Of a stretch of DNA of 64,000 nt, positions 35,173 through 43,435 are shown one piece after another. Below the pieces are notes generated by a model, which was not told the origin of the DNA, searched no databases, and saw only the letters and a program-made list of their open reading frames with translations. A program made the translations under genes and the position numbers. Each line of letters opens with the position of its first letter. The first letter of the stretch is position 1. Origin of the DNA: JBAZWV01 sp041660225 (GTDB taxonomy: Bacteria; Patescibacteriota; Patescibacteriia; 2-12-FULL-60-25); assembly GCA_041660225.1 (NCBI GenBank), contig JBAZWV010000001.1, positions 62,001-126,000 on the forward strand, read 5' to 3'.

Positions 35173-35206
35173 AACTCCGGGCGTGACAAGCCCGGAGTTT
35201 TGCTTT
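35173..35206 (+). terminator. Intrinsic terminator of the YggT-like gene
   Basis: AACTCCGGGC (35173-35182) pairs perfectly with GCCCGGAGTT (35190-35199), followed by T-rich bases. Confidence 0.88.
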
Positions 35207-35220
35207 AAACTTGGCTAAAT

Positions 35221-35694
35221 ATGACACATCTCGCAACGTTCGGCGCCGGATGTTTTTGGGGCGTGGAAGAACTCTATCGGCGTCTGCCGGGTGTGAGCGA
35301 GACCGCTGTAGGATATATGGGAGGAACGACCGAGAAACCGACGTACGAAGACGTCTGTACGGGTTCGACCGGACACGCCGAAGTCGTACAGGTAACGTAT
35401 GATCCGGAAAAGGTGACGTATGAGAATCTTTTGAAGCTCTTCTGGGAGAATCATGACCCAACGCAGCTGAATCGTCAGGGACCGGACACGGGCACGCAAT
35501 ATCGTTCCGTTGTTTTCTTCCATTCGCCAGAGCAGGAAGCGTCAGCCGTCAGATCCATTGAGGACTTGAAAAAACATAGACGCTACGAGCATCCGATTGT
35601 CACGCAGATCGTTCCGGCAACGGCGTTTTGGAAAGCGGAAGATTACCATCAGCAATATCTTGAGAAGCGCGGACTCGGAAGCTGTCACATTTAA
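35221..35694 (+). CDS. msrA: Peptide methionine sulfoxide reductase A
   Basis: 157 residues. Reduces the S-epimer of methionine sulfoxide in proteins. Catalytic GAGCFWG (Cys11) at the N-terminus and the YEDVCTGSTGHAEVVQV motif; the YRSVVFFHS and YHQQYL segments are typical. A terminal GSCHI supplies a possible resolving Cys. First gene of an msrA-x-msrB cluster with gaps of one and two bases, so the three are likely one transcript. Confidence 0.95.
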   Translation: MTHLATFGAGCFWGVEELYRRLPGVSETAVGYMGGTTEKPTYEDVCTGSTGHAEVVQVTYDPEKVTYENLLKLFWENHDPTQLNRQGPDTGTQYRSVVFFHSPEQEASAVRSIEDLKKHRRYEHPIVTQIVPATAFWKAEDYHQQYLEKRGLGSCHI

Positions 35695-35695
35695 T

Positions 35696-36451
35696 ATGAA
35701 TCAAGAACTTCAACAACAACTTGCAAAACCAATTAAAATCGCAATCGGCGTTTTCCTCGGTTGCGCGGGGCTGTCGCTTGTCCTGGGTCTGCTCATCACG
35801 GGGGGAACGGCATTCGGTCTTTCCCGTCTGATGGATCTTGATCCGTTGAAGATGTTTGCCGGCATTGAGAAACCGGTTTCGGTTGCTCCACCGGGAGACG
35901 CCGGCGCCTTCGATCCCATCAAAGCGTTTATGGAGGTGAAAACATATGCGGGGAATGTTCCGCTTGTCGAGATGACGGCGACGCATGTCCGTTCCGACGG
36001 CACGATCAACCTCATGGCAGATCTTTCCCCGCGTCCGACCGTGTCTTATGATTTTGTTGAAGAATTTAAAAACGATTCTGAAGACGCACCGCCGATCGGT
36101 GCTGGAAGCGGAGAGGGTGGCGTACAATGGCGCGACGTTACGGTAGACGTGAGTCATCCAAACATCTGGCGCCACGTGACGCAGATCGGCGGGAGTATCA
36201 ACGCGAGCTATCGATATAAATATCTTGGAATGGGAAAAACGATCGGTTCTCCTCGTGGATCCAATTATGATACGCCGTTACCGGACCCTCTCTGTCCGTT
36301 CGTCGCGTTGTGGGCGGTTGCGATGCAGAAAGGCACGCCCTCCGATGCCGTTGCGTGGATCCGGTACAACAAAGACGGTTACGACTTTTGGATTCGTGAT
36401 ACGAAATATCGATACCGTTTCGATACGGATTGTCGTCTTATTGAGAAATAA
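35696..36451 (+). CDS. Membrane-anchored protein between msrA and msrB
   Basis: 251 residues from the ATG at 35696. N-terminal cytoplasmic tail, one membrane helix (about 14-40), then an extracytoplasmic domain with short Gly/Pro turns and a pair of Cys (LCPFVAL, TDCRLI). No family recognised. The one- and two-base gaps to both reductases suggest a shared oxidative-stress or envelope-repair role, but nothing in the sequence proves it. Confidence 0.65.
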   Translation: MNQELQQQLAKPIKIAIGVFLGCAGLSLVLGLLITGGTAFGLSRLMDLDPLKMFAGIEKPVSVAPPGDAGAFDPIKAFMEVKTYAGNVPLVEMTATHVRSDGTINLMADLSPRPTVSYDFVEEFKNDSEDAPPIGAGSGEGGVQWRDVTVDVSHPNIWRHVTQIGGSINASYRYKYLGMGKTIGSPRGSNYDTPLPDPLCPFVALWAVAMQKGTPSDAVAWIRYNKDGYDFWIRDTKYRYRFDTDCRLIEK

Positions 36452-36453
36452 AT

Positions 36454-36849
36454 ATGAACGACAGCATTCAAAAGAGCGAAGCGGACTGGCGCAAGGATCT
36501 GACGGAAGAGCAGTATCGCGTCTTGCGTGAGAAGGGGACCGAGGCACCGTTTACGGGAGAGTATGTCCATACCGACGAAAAAGGAATGTTCACATGCGCT
36601 GCGTGCGGCAATCAACTGTTTTCAACAGAGACGAAATTCGACTCCGGTTCGGGTTGGCCCAGTTTTACGGATGCAATTCCGGGCGCCGTGGAGTTTCACG
36701 ACGATTCTTCTGGGGGCATGAAGCGAACGGAAGTGACATGTGCACAATGTGGCAGTCACTTGGGGCATGTCTTTGACGATGGTCCCGGACCAAATGGAAA
36801 ACGTTATTGCATCAATTCCGTGTGTCTCAATCTGCAGGCAAAAACCTGA
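36454..36849 (+). CDS. msrB: Peptide methionine sulfoxide reductase B
   Basis: 131 residues. Reduces the R-epimer. Two CxxC zinc pairs (TCAACGN near residue 50 and TCAQCGSHLGHVF near residue 95), the FDSGSGWPSF motif, and the catalytic Cys in GKRYCINSVCLNL. All key residues are present. Last of the msrA-x-msrB group. Confidence 0.96.
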   Translation: MNDSIQKSEADWRKDLTEEQYRVLREKGTEAPFTGEYVHTDEKGMFTCAACGNQLFSTETKFDSGSGWPSFTDAIPGAVEFHDDSSGGMKRTEVTCAQCGSHLGHVFDDGPGPNGKRYCINSVCLNLQAKT

Positions 36850-36850
36850 A

Positions 36851-36878
36851 AAAGAAAAACCCCGTGAAGATCACGGGG
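36851..36878 (-). terminator. Minus-strand terminator of the HD gene
   Basis: On this strand CCCCGTGA pairs with TCACGGGG over a three-base loop and runs into TTTTTCTTT. The stop codon of the HD gene (36871-36873) is part of the stem. Confidence 0.85.
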
Positions 36879-38148
36879 AGGGAAATACGCTGAACGGTTC
36901 GCAGGATTCACGGTACCGCTCGTAGTCTTGAAGAAAGGCAGGATTGAGTTGCGGATCCCGAAGGATGAACAGAAGAACGGGAGGTTCCTCTTCCGCAAGC
37001 TCCCTGATACGAGCGGCTTCCGTAGGACAGGCGTCTTCGAAAGGGAGAACGGTTCCCTCCGAGAGCACGGGGAGATCCATCCGCGGCTTCAAAAGACGTT
37101 TTCGGCACGCCGCCGTGAACACCGTTCCGGATCGATGCAAGGAGGACGCAAACGCGTTTGCGTCGTTTTCGTTTTGATACTCGAGAACTTCCGGATATCC
37201 CATGTGCGGAATCTGGAAACGCGCGCACCTGATTCCGGCGTGTTGCAGGATACGAGACTCGAGCTTCGCGTCGTCCCACCGAAAGAGATCGGCGGGTAGG
37301 ATATGTTCGCGCCGGAGGAGACACTCCACGATGCACCGGACGAGCGTGCGTAGAAACTGGGTATGCCTGCCGTAGTACAGGTCACGGAACAGAAGGACGC
37401 GCAGACGTAGAAAGTCGGCCAACATGAGCGGATCGTTCGACACGATCTGACCATCCTTCAACACCAGCGTTTTCCACACTTCGCAGACCATCGGTCGAAT
37501 CTGGAGCGAGGCGTTTATACTGCACGCATCGTTCAGCGTCAGGGGAGAAGAGATGCCGCAGAATCCGCGGTACTCACCGACGTCACGCGCGACGTAGCCG
37601 ATTTTGTCGGCCCAATCGAGCAATTGCCCGAGCATGCCACGGTTATTGATGATCTCAGTCAGCGACTCGGGCTCCAGCGCATATCGCTGTCGGAGATCTT
37701 CCCATGCGTCACCAACGAGCGCTCGCGGATATGCTGCGTCTTCGTCGAATGCGCTCGGATCGATATCTTTGATCACATCGCCGCCTGCGACCGTACACAC
37801 ATCATGCGAGAGTGCGGCGACCGTCAGATGTGTCATCTGTGCGTCATCGAGACCCACGGCGTGTCCGATCTGTTTCGCGATCGCCATGACATCGTGACTG
37901 TGTTGCCAGCGCGTGTGCGTGAATGTCGGCGACACGTGTGGTCGCGTGAACATCCGGGTCGGGACTGCCGTGTGAATGTACGGCAGTTGCTTGATGCCAC
38001 GAAGGCGTTCAAGACCGAATGCGCGGATCGTTTGAGCACAGAGTCCGTCAGGTTCGGCCACGCGGTAGCGCAGATCCGCATAGGGGAGATCAAATGTCTC
38101 TGTTTCGGAATCTACGGCTGAGCCGTAGGCCACGTCATCAAGTTTCAT
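36871..38148 (-). CDS. HD-domain phosphohydrolase
   Basis: 425 residues. The metal motif is visible as H-x(n)-HD: FTHTRWQHSHDVMAIAKQIG near residue 80 and AALSHDVCT near residue 112, followed by a distal Asp in LLDWADKIGY. The pattern resembles dGTPase/SAMHD1-like and related HD enzymes. A Shine-Dalgarno GGAGG lies about five bases before the ATG. The second half (about 230-425) has no recognised domain. Substrate unknown; a nucleotide is plausible. Confidence 0.82.
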   Translation of the reverse strand: MKLDDVAYGSAVDSETETFDLPYADLRYRVAEPDGLCAQTIRAFGLERLRGIKQLPYIHTAVPTRMFTRPHVSPTFTHTRWQHSHDVMAIAKQIGHAVGLDDAQMTHLTVAALSHDVCTVAGGDVIKDIDPSAFDEDAAYPRALVGDAWEDLRQRYALEPESLTEIINNRGMLGQLLDWADKIGYVARDVGEYRGFCGISSPLTLNDACSINASLQIRPMVCEVWKTLVLKDGQIVSNDPLMLADFLRLRVLLFRDLYYGRHTQFLRTLVRCIVECLLRREHILPADLFRWDDAKLESRILQHAGIRCARFQIPHMGYPEVLEYQNENDANAFASSLHRSGTVFTAACRKRLLKPRMDLPVLSEGTVLPFEDACPTEAARIRELAEEEPPVLLFILRDPQLNPAFLQDYERYRESCEPFSVFPSP

Positions 38149-38197
38149 CGGCTCCTCCGTTTTGGTTGAAAGATCGAATGCGTCAAAACGGTCTCAT

Positions 38198-38226
38198 TTG
38201 AGATAGGCACGGTCAAGTGTTAGGAT
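38198..38226 (+). promoter_or_regulatory. Promoter of the zwf-gnd fusion
   Basis: TTGAGA (38198-38203), 17-base spacer, TAGGAT (38221-38226), nine bases before the ATG. Divergent from the HD gene. Confidence 0.6.
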
Positions 38227-38235
38227 GGTGCGACT

Positions 38236-40533
38236 ATGCTTCCTCCTACGATCTTGGTGCTCTTCGGTGCGACGGGTGATCTCGTGGCAAAGAAGATCCT
38301 TCCGGCGCTGCTCCATCTTTCGCAAAAAGGAAAGCTCCCCGAACAACACACGATCGTTGCCTTCGGAAGACGAGAGATGACGACCGAAACATTTCGCGAA
38401 TATGTCCGCGGAATCATCGGGAACGAACATCCGGATTTTTTGAAAAACTTTGTGTATCAACGGGGGCAATTCGATGCGCTCGAAGATTATCACGCGCTTG
38501 CCGCAACACTTGATCCGCAAGCGAATCATCTGTTTTATCTCGCCGTTCCTCCGGAGCTCGATACGATGATTTTTGACGGACTCCGCGAATCCGGACTTGC
38601 CGCGCAACAAACGGGCGGCCCCGCTCGTCGGATCATCGTCGAAAAACCGATCGGTATCAGCGCGGAAAATGCCACAGAGATCGAGGCGGCGCTTTGCAAA
38701 AGCTTCGACGAATCGCAGATCTATCGCATCGACCACTATCTTGCGAAGGAGATGGTGCAGAATATTTTAAGTTTCCGTTTTTCCAATAGCCTCTTCGAGC
38801 AAAGCTGGAACAATCGCTTCATCGAAAAAATAGAGATCCGCTTGTGGGAAGCGCTCGGCGTCGAAAAACGCGGTCCTTTTTACGATGGCCTTGGTGCGCT
38901 CCGCGACGTGGGACAGAACCATCTGCTTCAGATGCTTGCGTTTGTTGCAATGGAACACCCGCAAAACTTTGAAGCGGCTTCGATCCGAAACAAGCGTGCT
39001 GAAGTTTTGGAAACGCTCGAAATTCTGTCGAGCGAAGAGGTCGCGAGCAAAACACGACGCGGACAATACGAAGGATATCGCGCCATCGAAGGCGTGATGC
39101 CAGATTCGGACACGGAAACGTATTTCAAGATCGAAGCGACATTGAATACTCCGCGCTGGAACGGCGTGCCGATCACGATGGAAAGCGGCAAGCGGATGGG
39201 GGAGGCACGCAAAGAAATTGTCGTGACGTTCAAAGAACCGAACGAGTGTTTGTGCGCGACGGATACCGATGAGCATCAACGAAACGTCGTCACGTTCGGT
39301 CTCGAGCCGACAGAAGGAATCATGATCGAGTTTTGGAGCAAGAAGCCGGGATTGGATTTCGAGGTTGAAAAACGTTCACTCGATTTCATGTTGCGTGAAA
39401 AAGGCGAACGCGCGCAGTACGTCGAAGAATACGAAAAGCTACTCCTTGATGGCTTCCTCGGCGATCAGACGCTCTTCGTCGACAAGAATGAGGTAAAGGC
39501 GATGTGGCGCTACATCGATCCGATCGTGAACGGATGGAACGAGGGTATAGCGCCACTTGAAACGTACATGCCGGATACGAAAACCATTGCGGAGAAAGAG
39601 ATCTCAACAACGGTGACAGAAAAAGCGAAACCGGAACTTGCGATCCTCGGACTTGGAAAAATGGGCGGCAACATGGCGAAGCGGATGGTGGAACAAGGTT
39701 GGCGCGTGGTCGGATGGAATCGGACGCACGCCGTCGCGGAAGAATTATCGAAAGATGGAATCGAACCTGCTGCGAGTTTTGATGAGGTGATTTCAAAACT
39801 GAAAACGCCTCGCATCGTCTGGTTGATGCTTCCAGCTGGAGATGCGACGGAAGAAGCGTTGTTCGGAGAACATGGAATTGCGAAAAAACTTTCGTCGGGA
39901 GATACCGTCATTGATGGTGGCAATTCCTATTTCAAAGACGCTGCAGGTCGCGCAGAAAAACTGAAAGCACTCGGCATAAACTATCTTGATTGCGGAACAT
40001 CGGGCGGACCGGGCGGAGCAAGACGCGGCGCGTGTCTCATGATCGGCGGAGATCGCGCGACGTTTGAAAAGATCGAACGGTTGTTCCGCGACTTTGCACT
40101 CCCCGGCGGATATCAATTCTTCGACGGCCACGGCGCCGGACATTTTGTGAAGATGGTTCACAACGGCATCGAGTACGGAATGATGCAGGCGATTGCCGAG
40201 GGATTTGAAGTCATGAAGCTTTCAAACTTCAAGCTGGATCTCACGCGCGTCACCGATATCTACAATCATGGAAGCGTCATCGAATCGCGATTAGTGGCGT
40301 GGCTCAAAGATGGTTTCAACGCATACACGACGGAGCTGGAAGGCATTTCCTCAACCGTCGCGCACACCGGTGAAGGCGCATGGACGGTGCAGAGCGCAAA
40401 AGAAATGGGGATCGAAATTCCGATCATTGAAGGATCGCTCGAATTCCGAAAGCTGTCAGAGCAGAATCCGCGGTATGCAGGCAAGGTCCTTTCTGCGTTA
40501 AGAAATCAATTCGGAGGGCATAAAGCGACATGA
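38236..40533 (+). CDS. Fused glucose-6-phosphate / 6-phosphogluconate dehydrogenase
   Basis: 765 residues in one uninterrupted frame. Residues 1-455 are Zwf: nucleotide site ILVLFGATGDLVAKKILPAL, VEKPIG, the active-site RIDHYLAKEMVQN near residue 160 and a standard C-terminal half. Residues about 468-765 are a short, GndA-like 6-phosphogluconate dehydrogenase: LAILGLGKMGGNMAKRMVEQ, VIDGGNSYFKDA, YLDCGTSGGPGGARRG and VKMVHNGIEYGMMQ with the catalytic Lys. Together they would carry out the two oxidations of the oxidative pentose phosphate pathway, lacking only lactonase. No frameshift or internal start is apparent. Confidence 0.94.
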   Translation: MLPPTILVLFGATGDLVAKKILPALLHLSQKGKLPEQHTIVAFGRREMTTETFREYVRGIIGNEHPDFLKNFVYQRGQFDALEDYHALAATLDPQANHLFYLAVPPELDTMIFDGLRESGLAAQQTGGPARRIIVEKPIGISAENATEIEAALCKSFDESQIYRIDHYLAKEMVQNILSFRFSNSLFEQSWNNRFIEKIEIRLWEALGVEKRGPFYDGLGALRDVGQNHLLQMLAFVAMEHPQNFEAASIRNKRAEVLETLEILSSEEVASKTRRGQYEGYRAIEGVMPDSDTETYFKIEATLNTPRWNGVPITMESGKRMGEARKEIVVTFKEPNECLCATDTDEHQRNVVTFGLEPTEGIMIEFWSKKPGLDFEVEKRSLDFMLREKGERAQYVEEYEKLLLDGFLGDQTLFVDKNEVKAMWRYIDPIVNGWNEGIAPLETYMPDTKTIAEKEISTTVTEKAKPELAILGLGKMGGNMAKRMVEQGWRVVGWNRTHAVAEELSKDGIEPAASFDEVISKLKTPRIVWLMLPAGDATEEALFGEHGIAKKLSSGDTVIDGGNSYFKDAAGRAEKLKALGINYLDCGTSGGPGGARRGACLMIGGDRATFEKIERLFRDFALPGGYQFFDGHGAGHFVKMVHNGIEYGMMQAIAEGFEVMKLSNFKLDLTRVTDIYNHGSVIESRLVAWLKDGFNAYTTELEGISSTVAHTGEGAWTVQSAKEMGIEIPIIEGSLEFRKLSEQNPRYAGKVLSALRNQFGGHKAT

Positions 40534-40534
40534 T

Positions 40535-40816
40535 ATGAAAACGAAATCAGCAATGAAGAAGGTCACGCCGTTTGCGCAGCACGTGTACGATATCGTGCGA
40601 AAGATTCCGAAAGGGAAGACGCTGACGTATCAGCAAGTCGCGATTGCAGCGGGACGACCCAATGCATGTCGAGCCGTTGGGAATATTTTGAATAAGAATC
40701 GCGATGCAAAGGTGCCGTGTCATCGTGTCGTTCGTTCGGATGGCACGACGGGAGGGTACGCTTGGGGTCCGGCAAAGAAGATTCGACGGCTACGGGCAGA
40801 GAAGGCTATCATGTGA
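40535..40816 (+). CDS. MGMT-family DNA alkyltransferase-like protein
   Basis: 93 residues. Only the C-terminal catalytic domain of O6-alkylguanine-DNA alkyltransferases is present: a TPFAQHVYDIVRKIPKGKTL start, an RPNACRAVGNILNKN helix-turn-helix (Arg finger), and PCHRVVRSDG with the Cys present, where the alkyltransferase-like (ATL) proteins have Trp. The missing N-terminal domain is common in short members. Overlaps neither neighbour; the next gene follows after five bases. Confidence 0.85.
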   Translation: MKTKSAMKKVTPFAQHVYDIVRKIPKGKTLTYQQVAIAAGRPNACRAVGNILNKNRDAKVPCHRVVRSDGTTGGYAWGPAKKIRRLRAEKAIM

Positions 40817-40821
40817 CGGAT

Positions 40822-42258
40822 ATGAACCGCGCACCACGAGCCGGGATCGCTCTTGCGATCCTCGTCTCACTTTTTGGAATGTCTTCGGCTGACGCCGCTG
40901 CGGTACGACCCGTGCCCGTAAAACCGGAGCATACGCGTCCACCGGAAGTCCGTATCTGGGATGACGCGTTCCGGACGACCGGACGTTTTATGGCGCTGGA
41001 TTCAAAAGCGACAGGCGGCGGGCACATTGCGGCCGGAGACATCGATGGCGATGGAAACGACGAGATTGTTGTTGGTTCCGGCCTTGGCGCGGAATCGGAA
41101 GTCCGTATTTTTGATGTGAATGGAAAACAGCGCCTGACGTTTGCTCCATATCTCAAGGGATTCAAAGGCGGTGTTCGGGTTGCCGTTGGAGATGTGATCG
41201 GGGATTCAAAACTGGAAATCGTGACGGCACCGGGACCGGGAACGGAAGCGAACATTCGTGTCTTTGATGCGAATGGAAACGATCTTCTCGGGACAAAAAA
41301 ACTTGCGTATGCTCCCGCCTTCGTCGGAGGAGTACATCTGGCGGTTGGAAATCTCGTTGGCGACAGCAAAGCGGAGATCGTCACCTCGCCGGGTCCGGGC
41401 GGCGGTCCGCATGTCCGTGTTTGGAATGGCTCGATGGAGAATGTGGGACATGACATCTTCGCGTTTACGCGTGACATGACCGATGGCGTCACCGTTTCGA
41501 TTGCGAAGACTGAATGGGGACCGACGCTCGTCGCGGGCGTCGAAAGCTGGAGCGAGCCGCTTGTGCGCCTTTTCATCATGCGTTCCACACTCGTGCTCGC
41601 AACCGAGTTTTATCCGTTTGATCGCGCATCTCGTCGCGGCATCACGACGGCGGCTGTTGATATGGACGGGAATGGCATCGATGAAATTGCCGTGACGGGG
41701 AATGGAAGTTCCATTGGAGAAGTCGCTCTGTTTGATACATATGGGAATCGTCGTGCCATCGGCCTGCTTCAAGATCCGACGTATCGAGGCGGGATGTCAC
41801 TTGCTGCCGTCAAACGAGCGGGGAGTGAACGCGAGGGATTAGCTGTGATTCCAGCCTCGCCGGTTGTTATCGGTCCGACGGACGTCGATCGCTCTATCGA
41901 CGTGAACCTGACACAGCAGCGACTCTACGCGTATGAACGTGGCCGTATCGCAAAGACGTTCCTTGTTTCCACAGGGACATACAGCCATCCGACGCCGGTT
42001 GGAAAAACAACGGTTCAAAAAAAGATTCCGATCATGGATTATCGTTGGAGTTACGGTCCGGGACATCCGGATAACTACAACTTGAAAAACGTGAAATTTA
42101 ATTTGAACGTCTTTCCGCACATCTACATCCATACGGCGTATTGGCATAATAATTTCGGGTATCGCATGAGTCACGGCTGCATCAACACGCACATCACGGA
42201 CGCGGAATGGATCTTCAATTGGGCATCGACGGGCACACAGGTTGAGATCCATTACTAA
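40822..42258 (+). CDS. Secreted FG-GAP / L,D-transpeptidase fusion
   Basis: 478 residues from the ATG at 40822 (a longer upstream frame overlaps the preceding gene). Signal peptide about 1-26 (AGIALAILVSLFGM). Residues about 45-350 carry FG-GAP/VCBS-like repeats with Asp-rich Ca2+ loops (DIDGDGNDEIVVG, DVIGDSKLEIVT, NLVGDSKAEIVT, DMDGNGIDEIAVTG), a beta-propeller. The C-terminal 110 residues are a YkuD-type L,D-transpeptidase with the HxnSHGCIN motif (YIHTAYW, then YRMSHGCINTH). Probably crosslinks peptidoglycan while the propeller binds a wall or surface ligand. Confidence 0.88.
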   Translation: MNRAPRAGIALAILVSLFGMSSADAAAVRPVPVKPEHTRPPEVRIWDDAFRTTGRFMALDSKATGGGHIAAGDIDGDGNDEIVVGSGLGAESEVRIFDVNGKQRLTFAPYLKGFKGGVRVAVGDVIGDSKLEIVTAPGPGTEANIRVFDANGNDLLGTKKLAYAPAFVGGVHLAVGNLVGDSKAEIVTSPGPGGGPHVRVWNGSMENVGHDIFAFTRDMTDGVTVSIAKTEWGPTLVAGVESWSEPLVRLFIMRSTLVLATEFYPFDRASRRGITTAAVDMDGNGIDEIAVTGNGSSIGEVALFDTYGNRRAIGLLQDPTYRGGMSLAAVKRAGSEREGLAVIPASPVVIGPTDVDRSIDVNLTQQRLYAYERGRIAKTFLVSTGTYSHPTPVGKTTVQKKIPIMDYRWSYGPGHPDNYNLKNVKFNLNVFPHIYIHTAYWHNNFGYRMSHGCINTHITDAEWIFNWASTGTQVEIHY

Positions 42259-42273
42259 GCGCACGCAAAAGAG

Positions 42274-42282
42274 TGGTATACT
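42274..42282 (+). promoter_or_regulatory. Extended -10 promoter
   Basis: TGGTATACT at 42274-42282, nine bases before the following start codon; no clear -35. Confidence 0.5.
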
Positions 42283-42291
42283 TTCCGTCGT

Positions 42292-43152
42292 ATGCCACGA
42301 GGTGAACAACAGAGCGGCCATCCGGAGGTGTGGGCCTTTCTGACGATCATTACATTTCCGATTGTTCTTATCGCAAGTGATCTGTTTGAGGTTGGCGGAT
42401 GGTGGCCGTTTCTCTACGCGCTTCTCGCCACATTTTCGATTCTTGTTTTGGAAGTCATCGTCCGTGGACGACTCTGGCCGTTTGAAAAAGAATTCGTGAA
42501 TCACATTGGTCATCCCGAGACGCCATATCGCATTCTCGTCTTCCTGGGAGCAACGCTCCTCATGCTCGAAACCGTCGTCGTTGTCGGCGTGGCAACGGAT
42601 ACGCGCTTCGATGCGCCGCTTCTCGGACTCATCATCAACAAGCAGTGCGCTGCCCGGGGCGAAAGCCGCATTTCTGATTCAATCTGCCGTTTTTTGACCG
42701 AATCCAAAATTGATCCGCAATCGGAATTACGAACAGCTGATCTTTCGCGCCACGCGCTCTTACTGTTTGCGGAAAAAGCATGGTTTCCGAACGGGGGACA
42801 CATCACCTGCGTCTCGCGTCCCGTCGTCCGCACCATGGAAGCGGAAAATACCGTTATCCGTGAACTCAACCTCATTCATTGTGTCGAATGGAAGATTGAT
42901 ACATCAAACGCCCTGAGCATAAACAAGCATCAAACGCGATACGCTGCTGCGGCGCTTGCGCGCGATAAAGACGGTTTTCCCGTGGTCACAAGCTGGAGCG
43001 AGGATTCCGGCAACGCAAGCTGGGAAACGACGCTCGGTAATATTGCCGCCGTCAGTCGCGACAAAGTTGAGTCTCTCGGTATTCTCCCCGAACTGATTCC
43101 TGCGCTCGACCAAGACGCATTGGAAAAAGCACAATCGATCCTGAAACGATAA
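42292..43152 (+). CDS. Membrane protein with C-terminal soluble domain, unknown
   Basis: 286 residues. Three membrane helices (about 14-31, 38-56, 77-98), then an extended soluble part of about 180 residues containing several Cys (NKQCAARG, SICRFL, ITCVSR, HCVEW). I recognise no family. Followed by a bidirectional terminator. Confidence 0.65.
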   Translation: MPRGEQQSGHPEVWAFLTIITFPIVLIASDLFEVGGWWPFLYALLATFSILVLEVIVRGRLWPFEKEFVNHIGHPETPYRILVFLGATLLMLETVVVVGVATDTRFDAPLLGLIINKQCAARGESRISDSICRFLTESKIDPQSELRTADLSRHALLLFAEKAWFPNGGHITCVSRPVVRTMEAENTVIRELNLIHCVEWKIDTSNALSINKHQTRYAAAALARDKDGFPVVTSWSEDSGNASWETTLGNIAAVSRDKVESLGILPELIPALDQDALEKAQSILKR

Positions 43153-43182
43153 AAAAAGATCCCTCAGTGAGGGATCTTTTTT
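43151..43182. terminator. Bidirectional terminator between 42292 gene and lipoprotein
   Basis: GATCCCTC (43158-43165) and GAGGGATC (43169-43176) flanked by A7 and T6; it serves both converging genes. The minus-strand gene ends at 43181. Confidence 0.9.
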
Positions 43183-43384
43183 AGTAAGGCCTAGGAACTT
43201 TCGCCGCTTCGGGAGGAATTGTCGGTTCCTTTGTCGGAGCCGTGGCTTGCGGCGGCTGGCGCATCTGGTCCTGTACCTCAAGCGATTGCTGTTCGGCAGT
43301 CTTTTTGATGCAACCGGCACCGAGAAGAACACAGGAGACAGCGGCAATACCGAGCGCTGTCCGTAAAAGAATCTTTGATAGCAT
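43181..43384 (-). CDS. Small lipoprotein
   Basis: 67 residues. A short basic N-terminus and hydrophobic core end in a lipobox (LLGAGC, Cys25), followed by a short Gln/Pro/Lys-rich tail. The start is the ATG at 43384, preceded on this strand by an extended -10 TGGTATACT (about 43397-43405). No further domain. Likely a membrane-anchored spacer or regulator; function unknown. Confidence 0.72.
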   Translation of the reverse strand: MLSKILLRTALGIAAVSCVLLGAGCIKKTAEQQSLEVQDQMRQPPQATAPTKEPTIPPEAAKVPRPY

Positions 43385-43435
43385 ATCGCATGAAGTATAC
43401 CACGCGTACGACTCGATCGTGATACACTTTCTGCT

